Shown in pieces: positions 23,821-32,155 of a DNA stretch of 36,630 nucleotides (its first letter is position 1; each line of letters opens with the position of its first letter). This stretch comes from SCGC-AAA076-P13 sp964276145 (GTDB taxonomy: Bacteria; Pseudomonadota; Gammaproteobacteria; Magnimaribacterales; D2472): positions 1 to 36,630 of the forward strand of contig CAXYDN010000009.1 in NCBI GenBank assembly GCA_964276145.1, in the 5' to 3' direction. The position numbers and the translations under genes are program-made. The notes under the pieces were generated by a model, which was not told the origin of the DNA, ran no database searches, and saw only the letters and a program-made list of their open reading frames with translations.

Positions 23821-24314
23821 AAATTGTTAACAGCCTCCAATCTATCTAGCCTAATTGAGAGGTCTCTCAGCTTAGATCGAAGAGCATTTTTATTATTATA
23901 CTGTTTTAGATTAGATAATTTTTCCTTTGTAAAATAAGCAATAGCAGCCGGAGTGTCTCCGAAGTATTTATCTATTAGCAATACAACATCAACTTCAGAT
24001 TTTATAAAGGCATTAATTGTCAAGATTGCCTTTTCAGTATCCCCATAAAGCATACCCCTATTTATTTTTTTGCTTATTAGAAAATCTAAAGACTCCTTGA
24101 CTGATGTTCTTATTTCAAAATCAGTATCCTCAGTCTTATTAAATGAAATATTTTTTTTGTTTTGATCTAGATTGCAATAGATAGCTTTATGACCAACTAA
24201 ATCCAGCTTGAATCTTATTGGATAAATTTCGTTCAGATTATTTTTTAGATTTGGCGATGCGTCTTCTATGTCTTGGATAAGCGAATAAGCAATGTTTAAT
24301 AAATTACTTTTCAT
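23817..24314 (-). CDS. ubiJ: Ubiquinone biosynthesis accessory protein UbiJ (SCP2 domain)
   Basis: This is a 165-residue lipid-binding accessory factor that supports the late Ubi hydroxylation/methylation complex. Primary-sequence recognition is modest. The N-terminal half is compatible with an SCP2 sterol-carrier fold (a hydrophobic strand pattern, then DFEIRTSVKESLDFLI), and the C terminus is a predicted coiled coil (LRSKLRDLSIRLDRLEAV) as in UbiJ. Its position between ubiE and ubiB, as in E. coli, is the strongest evidence. ATG 24314 overlaps ubiE by 11 bases; an upstream in-frame start at 24341 is less likely. UbiK, its known partner, is encoded at 7984-8217. Confidence 0.87.
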   Translation of the reverse strand: MKSNLLNIAYSLIQDIEDASPNLKNNLNEIYPIRFKLDLVGHKAIYCNLDQNKKNISFNKTEDTDFEIRTSVKESLDFLISKKINRGMLYGDTEKAILTINAFIKSEVDVVLLIDKYFGDTPAAIAYFTKEKLSNLKQYNNKNALRSKLRDLSIRLDRLEAVNNL

Positions 24315-25044
24315 AAGCAACATGTATAGACACAATACCATTTAATAGATTATAGAATTTACATTTATTAAAACCTGATTCTAAAACCATTGTTTTAAGG
24401 AGCTCTTGATCAGGGTGCATGCGAATCGATTCTGCAAGATATTGGTAGCTTTCAGAATCATTTGCTAACAAGGACCCAAGCTTAGGTAGAATATTGAATG
24501 AGTACCAGTCATAAATTTTAGAAAAAATAGGATTAGTTGGTTTTGAAAACTCCAGAACTAAAAGCCTTCCATCTTTTTTAAGGCATCGCCTCATTTCTTT
24601 TAAACCAGCCTCCTTATTCGTAAAATTTCTTAGGCCAAAGCCAATCGTGATTACATCGAAGGTCTCATCATCAAAAGGCATAACTTCTCCACTCAGTTGA
24701 CAAAAATGACAATTTCCATAAAAACTTTCATTTATTGATCTATCCCTGCCTTCTGCCAACATATCCATATTGATATCAGTCATATATATTTCAGTTTGTG
24801 GGTATTCTCTTGAAATTAGTTTAGCTATGTCTCCTGTTCCACTGGCAATATCTAAAATTACATCTTTTTCAGAGATTGCAGCAAGTTCCACAAGGATTTT
24901 TTTCCAAAGCCTATGCATGCCCAACGACATAGCGTCATTCATAATGTCGTAGTTTTCTGCAACCGATGAAAATACTCCGCCAACGTGAGTGCTCTTGTCT
25001 TTTTCATCAACCTCTTTAAAGCCGAAATGAGTTTTTTTATTCAT
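24304..25044 (-). CDS. ubiE: Ubiquinone/menaquinone C-methyltransferase UbiE
   Basis: It is the SAM-dependent enzyme that methylates the ring carbon of the demethoxy-quinol intermediate. The 246-residue protein has FSSVAENYDIMNDAMSLGMH at the N terminus (family signature), the SAM-binding VLDIASGTGD, and the second signature from ITIGFGLRNFTN, all normal. ATG 25044 overlaps the rsgA stop by 8 bases (ATGAATAA); earlier in-frame starts would lie within rsgA. It uses SAM made by the MetK encoded in this window. Without menaquinone genes in view, the ubiquinone role is the safer one. Confidence 0.97.
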   Translation of the reverse strand: MNKKTHFGFKEVDEKDKSTHVGGVFSSVAENYDIMNDAMSLGMHRLWKKILVELAAISEKDVILDIASGTGDIAKLISREYPQTEIYMTDINMDMLAEGRDRSINESFYGNCHFCQLSGEVMPFDDETFDVITIGFGLRNFTNKEAGLKEMRRCLKKDGRLLVLEFSKPTNPIFSKIYDWYSFNILPKLGSLLANDSESYQYLAESIRMHPDQELLKTMVLESGFNKCKFYNLLNGIVSIHVAYEK

Positions 25045-25906
25045 TTTCTTCCGCGTCTCGAAATTTAATAAAATTATTGTATCTGCTTTTATTAATTTCA
25101 CCATTACCAAGAGCATTTACTATTGCGCAACCATCATTATTAATATGATTACAATCATTGAATTTACATTTTTCAGCCAACCTTTGAAGTTCAACAAAGC
25201 CACGAATTATTTCATTATTTTTCCATCCAGTTATTGGAAGATCTCTCACACCTGGAGAGTCTATAATTTTGATATTATTTTTTATCTCGTATAGTGTTGA
25301 TATAGATGTTGTATGAACGCCCTGATTATTTGAAAGCATGTTAGTTTTAATATCTCTTCCAGTTAAACAATTTGTAAGTGTTGATTTACCAGCGCCAGAA
25401 TTCCCAACAAAAACTACACATTTTTCTTCTAAATATTCTTTAACTTGAGAAATATTTGTATTATTTTTTGCAGAAATCTCAAATATACTTATATCAAGTT
25501 TTTTATATATATTTAGTTTACTAATGTAGGCCTCATCTGGCTTGAGATCGATCTTATTATTTATAATAAAAGGCTTAATTCCTGAAAGAATACTGGTTAA
25601 TATCCATTTATCAATGAATTCATGAGCAGTTTTAGGTTCTTGAGTGACAAGTATTCCCACATGAGTAATATTTGCAGCTATAGTTTTTGATTTCAATCCT
25701 TCTTTTTTTTGAAGTGCTGACTTCCTAGGCTCTCTTGATAGAATCAATCCTTTTGTTTCTTTACTATCTTGAACTATATTAATCTTTACAACATCCCCAA
25801 CAACAATATTTTTAATCGCAATACATGGTATGTCACCATCTTTTGTACGAACCAAACATGCATTAGAGTAAAATTCTATTACAAAACCTGTTTGAACTTT
25901 TTTCAT
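25037..25906 (-). CDS. rsgA: Ribosome small subunit-dependent GTPase RsgA
   Basis: This circularly permuted GTPase checks late 30S subunit maturation. After an N-terminal OB-fold (about 1-65), the G motifs come in permuted order: G4 NKID, G5 ISA, G1 GNSGAGKST, then G3 DSPG. The C-terminal zinc finger is CKFNDCNHINNDGC, with ligands Cys, Cys, His and Cys as in the family. The 289 residues are shorter than E. coli RsgA (350), mainly at the N terminus. ATG 25906 is preferred to GTG 25924. It is divergent from orn, the arrangement found in E. coli. Confidence 0.95.
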   Translation of the reverse strand: MKKVQTGFVIEFYSNACLVRTKDGDIPCIAIKNIVVGDVVKINIVQDSKETKGLILSREPRKSALQKKEGLKSKTIAANITHVGILVTQEPKTAHEFIDKWILTSILSGIKPFIINNKIDLKPDEAYISKLNIYKKLDISIFEISAKNNTNISQVKEYLEEKCVVFVGNSGAGKSTLTNCLTGRDIKTNMLSNNQGVHTTSISTLYEIKNNIKIIDSPGVRDLPITGWKNNEIIRGFVELQRLAEKCKFNDCNHINNDGCAIVNALGNGEINKSRYNNFIKFRDAEENE

Positions 25907-25947
25907 ATAAAGCACAAAATACACTAAAGGAAGAAATATAAAAAGTT

Positions 25948-26499
25948 ATGAAGAGCTTACAATCAAAAGATAATCTTATTTGGATCGATTTAGAGATGAC
26001 TGGATTGAATCCAGATAAAGAAAGGATTATAGAAATAGCTACGTTAATTACAGACTCTCAGCTAAATGTTTTGGCAGAGGGACCTAACTTAATCGTTAAT
26101 CAACCAAAGAGCTTGCTAGATCAAATGGATGATTGGAATCAAAATCAACATGGCTCCTCAGGCCTGATAGAGGGAGTGAAAAAAAGCAACATTACTGAAC
26201 AGATGGCAGAGATAGAGACTCTAAATTTTATTTCCAAATATGTTGGCTCAAAACAGTCACCCATGTGTGGCAATACTGTTTCACATGATAGAAGATTCCT
26301 TATAAAGTATATGCCAAGATTAGAATCCTATTTTAATTATAGGCATATAGATGTTTCTTCATTTAAAGAAGCTGCCGTAAGATGGATGAATGAAGCTCAG
26401 GTATATGAGAAAGATGGTTCTCATAGAGCAATGGGAGATATCAAAGAGTCTGTTGCTGAATTAAAATTTTATAAAAATATTTTTTTACCACAGAGTTAA
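25948..26499 (+). CDS. orn: Oligoribonuclease
   Basis: This DEDDh 3'-5' exonuclease degrades RNA fragments of two to five nucleotides, including linear pGpG, to monomers. The 183 residues match E. coli Orn (181). Asp and Glu are in WIDLEMTGL, the Asp in SHDRRFL, and His with the last Asp in SHRAMGDIKESV. It starts at ATG 25948; an AAGGAAG purine run is about 15 bases upstream, too far for a standard ribosome site. miaB follows after 15 bases. Confidence 0.97.
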   Translation: MKSLQSKDNLIWIDLEMTGLNPDKERIIEIATLITDSQLNVLAEGPNLIVNQPKSLLDQMDDWNQNQHGSSGLIEGVKKSNITEQMAEIETLNFISKYVGSKQSPMCGNTVSHDRRFLIKYMPRLESYFNYRHIDVSSFKEAAVRWMNEAQVYEKDGSHRAMGDIKESVAELKFYKNIFLPQS

Positions 26500-26514
26500 T
26501 TAACAATTAATCAT

Positions 26515-27855
26515 ATGGGAAAAAAACTTTATATTAAAACCTACGGCTGTCAAATGAATGAATATGACTCTGACAAGACTGTAGATATTTTAAAAGAAAA
26601 GAAGGGTGTAGAACTTACATCCAATGTTAAAGAAGCAGACATAATATTACTTAATACATGTTCTATTAGGGACAAAGCTGAATCCAAAGTTTATTCCGAG
26701 TTAGGAAGGCTTAATAAGCTTAAAGAAAAAAATCCTAATCTCAAAATAGGTGTTGGTGGCTGCGTAGCAACCCAAGAAGGCAGCAATATTAAAAAAAGAG
26801 CCCCTTATGTTGATCTTATATATGGACCCCAGACATTACATAGAGTTTCTGATCTTTTAGATATTGATCCTCAAAAAGGCATAAAAGCTATAGATATAAC
26901 TTTTCCAATTGAAGAAAAATTTGATTCGCTTCCAAGTCCTTCAAGCGGAGGTCCCTCAAGTTATGTAGCAATCATGGAGGGCTGTTCCAAATATTGTTCT
27001 TTTTGTGTTGTGCCTTATACAAGAGGAGATGAGGTTAGTAGAAAACCCGAGCAGATTTTTGATGAAGTTGCGCGATTAGCTGAACAAGGAGTATCAGAAA
27101 TAACTTTTATTGGTCAAAATGTAAATTCTTATAAAATGCCTTACAAAGATAGAATCTTAAGATTATCAGACCTTATAGAGATTATTAGTCATATTGATGG
27201 CATTGAAAGAATTAGATATACAACATCTCATCCTTTGGATATGACCGATGACTTAATTGAGGTTTATCAGTATGTACCTCAACTTGTAAGTCAACTTCAT
27301 TTACCCGTTCAATCTGGCTCTAATAAGATCCTTGAAAAAATGAAAAGAAATTACACTATAGATATTTTTCTTAATGCTGTAGAAAGAATTAAATCTTTTA
27401 GACCTGATTTAAGAGTTTCTTCAGATTTTATTGTAGGATTTCCTGGAGAAACGGAGGATGATTTTCAACAAACAATGCAATTGGTAAATGAAGTTAAATT
27501 TGATTCATCATTCAGTTTTATTTATTCAAAAAGACCTGGAACTCCAGCATCTAAGTTAGAAGATAATACCTCTTTAGATGAAAAGAAAGAGCGTTTAAAG
27601 AAGCTTCAAGATCAACTCAATCATCACCATAGAGAACATAGCAGCAGCATGGTAGGCACAATTCAAAGGTGCTTAGTAACAGGTCTTGCTAAAAAAAGCC
27701 CTGAACAACTTCAGGCAAGAACAGAATGCAATAGAGTTATAAACTTTGATCTAGAAAATATTAGGTTTATTGGAAAATTAGTGGACATAGAAGTTACTGA
27801 GGCATTATCCTATTCCTTATTAGGTACTTTGCATAATCCAAGAGGTAAAAATTAA
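26515..27855 (+). CDS. miaB: tRNA-2-methylthio-N6-isopentenyladenosine-37 synthase MiaB
   Basis: This radical-SAM methylthiotransferase modifies A37 of tRNAs that read UNN codons. The 446-residue protein has the three N-terminal cluster cysteines (Cys12 in YGCQMNEYDS, Cys49 in NTCSIRDKAE, Cys83 in GGCVATQ), the radical-SAM CxxxCxxC (Cys157, Cys161, Cys164), and a C-terminal TRAM domain. The FIGQNVNSY and SDFIVGFPGET segments are typical of MiaB rather than RimO. It needs SAM and an isopentenylated tRNA (from MiaA, not in this window). The block miaB-phoH-ybeY-corC-lnt is the conserved gammaproteobacterial order. Confidence 0.97.
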   Translation: MGKKLYIKTYGCQMNEYDSDKTVDILKEKKGVELTSNVKEADIILLNTCSIRDKAESKVYSELGRLNKLKEKNPNLKIGVGGCVATQEGSNIKKRAPYVDLIYGPQTLHRVSDLLDIDPQKGIKAIDITFPIEEKFDSLPSPSSGGPSSYVAIMEGCSKYCSFCVVPYTRGDEVSRKPEQIFDEVARLAEQGVSEITFIGQNVNSYKMPYKDRILRLSDLIEIISHIDGIERIRYTTSHPLDMTDDLIEVYQYVPQLVSQLHLPVQSGSNKILEKMKRNYTIDIFLNAVERIKSFRPDLRVSSDFIVGFPGETEDDFQQTMQLVNEVKFDSSFSFIYSKRPGTPASKLEDNTSLDEKKERLKKLQDQLNHHHREHSSSMVGTIQRCLVTGLAKKSPEQLQARTECNRVINFDLENIRFIGKLVDIEVTEALSYSLLGTLHNPRGKN

Positions 27856-27861
27856 ACATTA

Positions 27862-28845
27862 ATGCAAGAAACGCAAACCGCTCTTAAAAATATTTCCTTA
27901 AAACCATCTAATGCTGAAAGAATTGCTCTTTTTGTCGGCGAGCTAAATGGCAACTTAAAATTAATTGAAAAAAGCTTCTCTGTAAAAATATTTCATAAAG
28001 GAGATGAGGTCAAAATTACTGGAAGTGAAAAAGATATAAAGCATGCTTCAGATGCAATATTAGATTTATATAATTTAACCAAAAAAAATATTGAAATAAG
28101 CAAAGAAGCAGTTCATCTTACAATACAATCACATTTAAATTTAAGCCTTTCAAAGAAAGAGGATGCAATCGACTCTAAAATTCAACTAAGAACACCAAAA
28201 AAAATTATTAGACCCAGAGGCACCAATCAACAATCTTACATAAAAAATATCAATAAGTTTGAAATAAATTTTGGTATTGGCGATGCTGGAACAGGTAAAA
28301 CATATTTAGCAGTGGCTGCTGCAGTTGAAGCTCTTTTAAATGAAAAGGTTCAAAAAATAATTCTAATCAGGCCAGCAGTTGAGGCAGGGGAAAAACTTGG
28401 TTTTTTGCCGGGAGATCTTTCACAAAAAGTTGATCCTTATCTTAGGCCTTTATACGATGGTTTATATGAAATGCTTGGTGTAGAAAGAACTGCCAAGTTA
28501 ATTGAAAAAGAAGTTATTGAGGTTGCCCCTCTTGCCTACCTTAGAGGAAGAACTCTAAATAATGCATTTATTATTATGGATGAAAGTCAAAATACTACAG
28601 TAGAGCAGATGAAAATGGTATTAACTCGAATAGGTTATGGTTCTCAAGCAGTTATAAATGGCGATTTAACTCAGATAGACCTTCCAAAACATATAACTTC
28701 AGGCTTAGATCATGTCATACATGTTTTAAAAGACACTAGCGGTATTGGAATCATAGAGTTTTCTTCTCATGATGTTATTCGACACCCCTTAGTTAGAAAA
28801 ATAATAGATGCATATAAAAAATTTGAATCTAATATAAATAAGTGA
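27862..28845 (+). CDS. ybeZ: PhoH-like ATPase (YbeZ)
   Basis: This is a PhoH-family P-loop ATPase of 327 residues. It has an N-terminal KH-like or RNA-binding stretch (about 1-75) and then the ATPase core: Walker A GDAGTGKT at 140-147, KIILIRPAVEAGEKLGFLPG, and Walker B region IIMDESQN. In bacteria YbeZ works with YbeY in RNA metabolism and ribosome maturation. The stop overlaps the ybeY start (GTGA), consistent with partnership. It starts at ATG 27862, four bases after miaB, with no obvious ribosome site. Confidence 0.95.
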   Translation: MQETQTALKNISLKPSNAERIALFVGELNGNLKLIEKSFSVKIFHKGDEVKITGSEKDIKHASDAILDLYNLTKKNIEISKEAVHLTIQSHLNLSLSKKEDAIDSKIQLRTPKKIIRPRGTNQQSYIKNINKFEINFGIGDAGTGKTYLAVAAAVEALLNEKVQKIILIRPAVEAGEKLGFLPGDLSQKVDPYLRPLYDGLYEMLGVERTAKLIEKEVIEVAPLAYLRGRTLNNAFIIMDESQNTTVEQMKMVLTRIGYGSQAVINGDLTQIDLPKHITSGLDHVIHVLKDTSGIGIIEFSSHDVIRHPLVRKIIDAYKKFESNINK

Positions 28846-29288
28846 GTTTAATAATTACATTAGACAAAGGCATCTCAATAGATTCAGGCCTTAAGGATAA
28901 ACTTCAAAGTATTGTATCTCTAATTTTTAGAGAAGAAGGATTGGTTGACAGCGAAATCAACCTTAGAATTCTAGATGATGAAGAAATGAAAAAATTAAAT
29001 CATAAATTTAGAAATAAAAACCTCACAACCAACGTTCTTTCTTTTCAGAGCGATGATATATCAATAAAACATACTAAAAACATTGGTGATATTGCAATAA
29101 GTTCAGAGTATGTTGAAAGAGAAGCTGTAGAAGAAGGAAAATTTTTTGAAGACCATATGATTCACATGTTGGCCCATGGTGTATATCATATATTAGGATA
29201 TGATCATCAAAACGAAGAGACAGCATTGATCATGGAAAATAAAGAAATAAATATTTTAAATAAAATTAACATTAATAACCCATACTAA
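28842..29288 (+). CDS. ybeY: Endoribonuclease YbeY (rRNA maturation factor)
   Basis: This zinc-dependent single-strand endoribonuclease takes part in 16S rRNA 3'-end processing and ribosome quality control. The metal-binding HGVYHILGYDH has His112, His116 and His122 in the family's H-x3-H-x5-H spacing. A typical substrate-cleft segment, TTNVLSFQ, lies upstream. The 148 residues match E. coli (155). It starts at GTG 28842, overlapping phoH by 4 bases, and stops directly against the corC start (TAA then ATG). Confidence 0.96.
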   Translation: MSLIITLDKGISIDSGLKDKLQSIVSLIFREEGLVDSEINLRILDDEEMKKLNHKFRNKNLTTNVLSFQSDDISIKHTKNIGDIAISSEYVEREAVEEGKFFEDHMIHMLAHGVYHILGYDHQNEETALIMENKEINILNKININNPY

Positions 29289-30146
29289 ATGAATCAAAAG
29301 TTAGAAAACGAAGATAACCACCCTCCTTCGGGACTCATATCAAAAATTAAAAAATTCTTTAGAAATCCCTTCTTTATAAAGACTCAGTCAGTTTCAGAAG
29401 TTACAGACTTCCTTAAAGATGCTGTTGATTTAAATATCATTGATAAAGAAGCTGAATCTATAGCGAATAAGGCAATAAGATTAGGAAATACAACGGTGAA
29501 AGAAATTATGGTTCCAAAAGTTGATATGGTTACTTTTGGCATAAATGATGAAATAAACGTAATTCTTGAAAAAATAATAGAATCCGGCCATTCAAGATAT
29601 CCTATATTAGGAAGCGAAAGAGATGAAGTAAGTGGAATATTGCTTGCAAAGGACATGTTACCCAAAATTTATGAGGGTAATAATAATTTTAGTCTATCTG
29701 ATATGTTACGAGAGCCCAATGTAGTGCCTGAAACTAAAAAAGCAGATTCTTTACTAGAAGAATTTAAAAAAGATCGCTCTCATATGGCTGTTGTTATAGA
29801 CGAATATGGAACTATTTCAGGATTAGTAACTATTGAAGACATTTTAGAAGAGCTTGTTGGTGAAATAGAGGATGAGCATGATGTTGACGAAGAAGAAATC
29901 ATTAAAATTTCTGATAAAAAGTTTTATGCTGATGCAAAAGTTGAAATAGAAGAGTTCACCGAGTTCTTTAATCTTGATGTTGATCCCTTGGCAATTGATG
30001 CTGAAACATTAGGGGGCTTTGTTATTAGTAAATTAGGAGTACTCCCAAAAGTTGGCGATAAGGTCAAAATAGAAGATCTAACTATAAAGGTAATCGATGC
30101 TGATGATAGAAAAATTGATAAGGTCCAAATAACAAAAAATCAATGA
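29289..30146 (+). CDS. corC: CorC/HlyC-family CBS-domain protein (YbeX)
   Basis: This is a 285-residue soluble protein. Two tandem CBS domains (about residues 65-195; VKEIMVPKVDMVTF and DRSHMAVVIDEYG mark them) are followed by an acidic linker and a CorC_HlyC transporter-associated domain (about 200-280). There is no membrane domain, so it is the short YbeX/CorC type and not the membrane CNNM-like form. CorC was linked to cobalt/magnesium efflux; more recent work ties YbeX to ribosome metabolism, in keeping with ybeY upstream. It abuts ybeY and overlaps lnt by 4 bases (ATGA). Confidence 0.93.
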   Translation: MNQKLENEDNHPPSGLISKIKKFFRNPFFIKTQSVSEVTDFLKDAVDLNIIDKEAESIANKAIRLGNTTVKEIMVPKVDMVTFGINDEINVILEKIIESGHSRYPILGSERDEVSGILLAKDMLPKIYEGNNNFSLSDMLREPNVVPETKKADSLLEEFKKDRSHMAVVIDEYGTISGLVTIEDILEELVGEIEDEHDVDEEEIIKISDKKFYADAKVEIEEFTEFFNLDVDPLAIDAETLGGFVISKLGVLPKVGDKVKIEDLTIKVIDADDRKIDKVQITKNQ

Positions 30147-31618
30147 AGTTAAAGCAGTACTTAATTCCATTTATCTTTGGTTTTATTGGAATTTTTGCTT
30201 TTTCACCCTTCTCTATTAAACCCTTAATAATATTATCTTATGCATACCTTATTAGGGAGTTAGTATATAGACAAAACAGCTCTTTAAAAAAAGTAGTATC
30301 CTGGTCATTTGGACATTGGGGATTTGGAATGTCTTGGTTAATAGTGAGCGTTTACTATTATGGAGAAACCAGTATTGCAATATCTTTACTTATTTTTATA
30401 TTGTTAATCTTAATTCTTACAACCTTCTTTACTTTGCCATTATTAGTTCTTAGATTCAGGTTATTTGGTAAGAATAATTTATCTCAATACATAGAATTAC
30501 TATATATCTCAAGCATTTTAATTCTTAGTGAATTATCAAGAAATTATTTATTAAATGGTGTTCCTTGGTTAATACCAGGAAGTGTATTTTTAGATACCCA
30601 TGCTCAATATATTTATCCTATATTGGGAGTTGCTGGGGGTTCTATGTTGATCTATTTGATTGCTGGCTTAGTAGCATTAAATTGGGTAACAAATAAAAAT
30701 ATTTCATACTTAGTTTTTTTAGGCTCATTAATTTTATTTATACCTACTGCTATAGAAGAAATTACAGATGAAAGAGATATTTATGTTTCTATTATTCAAC
30801 CCTCCTCCGATCCATTCTTAAAATATAAGAATGGCTATAAAAACGAAATTGAGCAAAATATATTAAATCTAATAGAAAAAACATCTCCTAAATCAGAAAT
30901 AGTAGTATTGCCTGAAGCAGAATTACCATACTCAATGCAAAGCAAAGACTTCACTAATTTTATTAAAAACATAGATATCTCAAAAAAAGAGTTTATTTCA
31001 GGCGTATGGAGTTATAAAGATGAATACCTTTACAATTCATTAATTAACATAAATACAAGGGAAAGCTATAATAAAATGCATCTTGTACCATTTGGTGAAT
31101 ATATTCCGTTTATATCCTCATTAAGAGGAATTATTAGCTTTTTTGACATGCCTATGTCAAATGTGAAGCATGGCAATAAAAATCAAAAAAATATATCTAT
31201 TTTTGAAGATAAGACTTTAAATTTTGCTCCTTTAATATGTTTTGACATAGCATTTAGTAACACAGTTAGAAAAAGCAACAAAAGTTCATATTTTATGATC
31301 AATATAAGTAATGACACTTGGTTTGGAGAATCAATTGGACCATATCACCATCTTGATATAACAAGAGTTAGAGCAATTGAAAACAATAAATGGATCATTA
31401 GGTCAACAAACGATGGGTTCTCTGCCATCATAACCAGTAATGGAACAATTGTTGATAAAATTGAAAAAGGAATAACTGGTGTTATTAATAGCGGTATCAA
31501 TGTAGAGAAAGATAGAAGCTTCTATAATGTATATGGATATTTTATTCCCTATATACTCTCAATTTTAATAATACTCATATCAGCTATAATGTTTAAATGT
31601 CGAAAAATTCATTCTTAG
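30143..31618 (+). CDS. lnt: Apolipoprotein N-acyltransferase
   Basis: This inner-membrane enzyme adds the third acyl chain to lipoproteins such as the LptM in this window. Several membrane helices fill about residues 5-200, then a periplasmic nitrilase-like domain, and a final helix near 467-485. The catalytic triad is Glu258 (VVLPEAE), Lys311 (NKMHLVPFGEYIP) and Cys366 (LICFDIAF). Next to the cysteine, Phe367 and Asp368 replace the Tyr and Glu that are usual (CYE), both conservative. The 491 residues are close to E. coli Lnt (512). The gene follows corC as in E. coli. Confidence 0.95.
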   Translation: MKLKQYLIPFIFGFIGIFAFSPFSIKPLIILSYAYLIRELVYRQNSSLKKVVSWSFGHWGFGMSWLIVSVYYYGETSIAISLLIFILLILILTTFFTLPLLVLRFRLFGKNNLSQYIELLYISSILILSELSRNYLLNGVPWLIPGSVFLDTHAQYIYPILGVAGGSMLIYLIAGLVALNWVTNKNISYLVFLGSLILFIPTAIEEITDERDIYVSIIQPSSDPFLKYKNGYKNEIEQNILNLIEKTSPKSEIVVLPEAELPYSMQSKDFTNFIKNIDISKKEFISGVWSYKDEYLYNSLININTRESYNKMHLVPFGEYIPFISSLRGIISFFDMPMSNVKHGNKNQKNISIFEDKTLNFAPLICFDIAFSNTVRKSNKSSYFMINISNDTWFGESIGPYHHLDITRVRAIENNKWIIRSTNDGFSAIITSNGTIVDKIEKGITGVINSGINVEKDRSFYNVYGYFIPYILSILIILISAIMFKCRKIHS

Positions 31619-32136
31619 TTATATTTTTATTAGTTTCTTTTAAAATATCGTCACAGGATGTATCTATTGAGATTGATATTTCTGAGCAAAGACTTTATTT
31701 AATTGAGGGCCTTGATATAAAGGCCTCATACCCAGTATCTTCATCAAAATATGGTGAGGGAAGTATTGAAAATTCCTTTAAAACGCCTCTAGGTTATCAT
31801 GTGGTTAAAGAAAAAATTGGTGAGGGAGCGGAAAAAAATACAATCTTTAAATCTCGTATAAATACTAAAAGATCAGCAGATATTATAGAAGAATACCAGG
31901 ATTCAGATGATGATTTTGTTACTTCAAGGATTATGTGGCTTGATGGAAAGGAGGAGGGCAAGAACAAGGGTGGAGCAGTTGATTCTTTTGCAAGGTATAT
32001 CTATATACATGGCACACATGAAGAGGGCTTAATAGGGACTAAAGCGTCTCATGGCTGCATAAGAATGTTCAATGCAGATGCAATTGAGCTATTTGATAGA
32101 ATTAAAATAGGGACAAAAGTTCTTATTAAGGCCTAA
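31597..32136 (+). CDS. L,D-transpeptidase (YkuD family)
   Basis: This is a 179-residue exported protein. The N-terminal MSKNSFLVIFLLVSFKISSQ is a short signal peptide, followed directly by a YkuD domain. The catalytic signature is present: His138 in YIHGT, and SHGCIRM with Cys154 and Arg156. There is no LysM or other peptidoglycan-binding module. Such enzymes make 3-3 cross-links or attach lipoproteins to meso-DAP in peptidoglycan; the exact reaction cannot be told. DAP comes from the pathway containing the dapF/lysA genes here. It overlaps the lnt end by 22 bases, so both may be translated from one mRNA. Confidence 0.91.
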   Translation: MSKNSFLVIFLLVSFKISSQDVSIEIDISEQRLYLIEGLDIKASYPVSSSKYGEGSIENSFKTPLGYHVVKEKIGEGAEKNTIFKSRINTKRSADIIEEYQDSDDDFVTSRIMWLDGKEEGKNKGGAVDSFARYIYIHGTHEEGLIGTKASHGCIRMFNADAIELFDRIKIGTKVLIKA

Positions 32137-32155
32137 TACCCCTTTTAGTTAAGTT

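Noticed and set aside
32137..32155. Terminator between the convergent L,D-transpeptidase and beta-oxidation genes
   Set aside because: Only a loose AGGCCT palindrome and no T-run tied to a stem.
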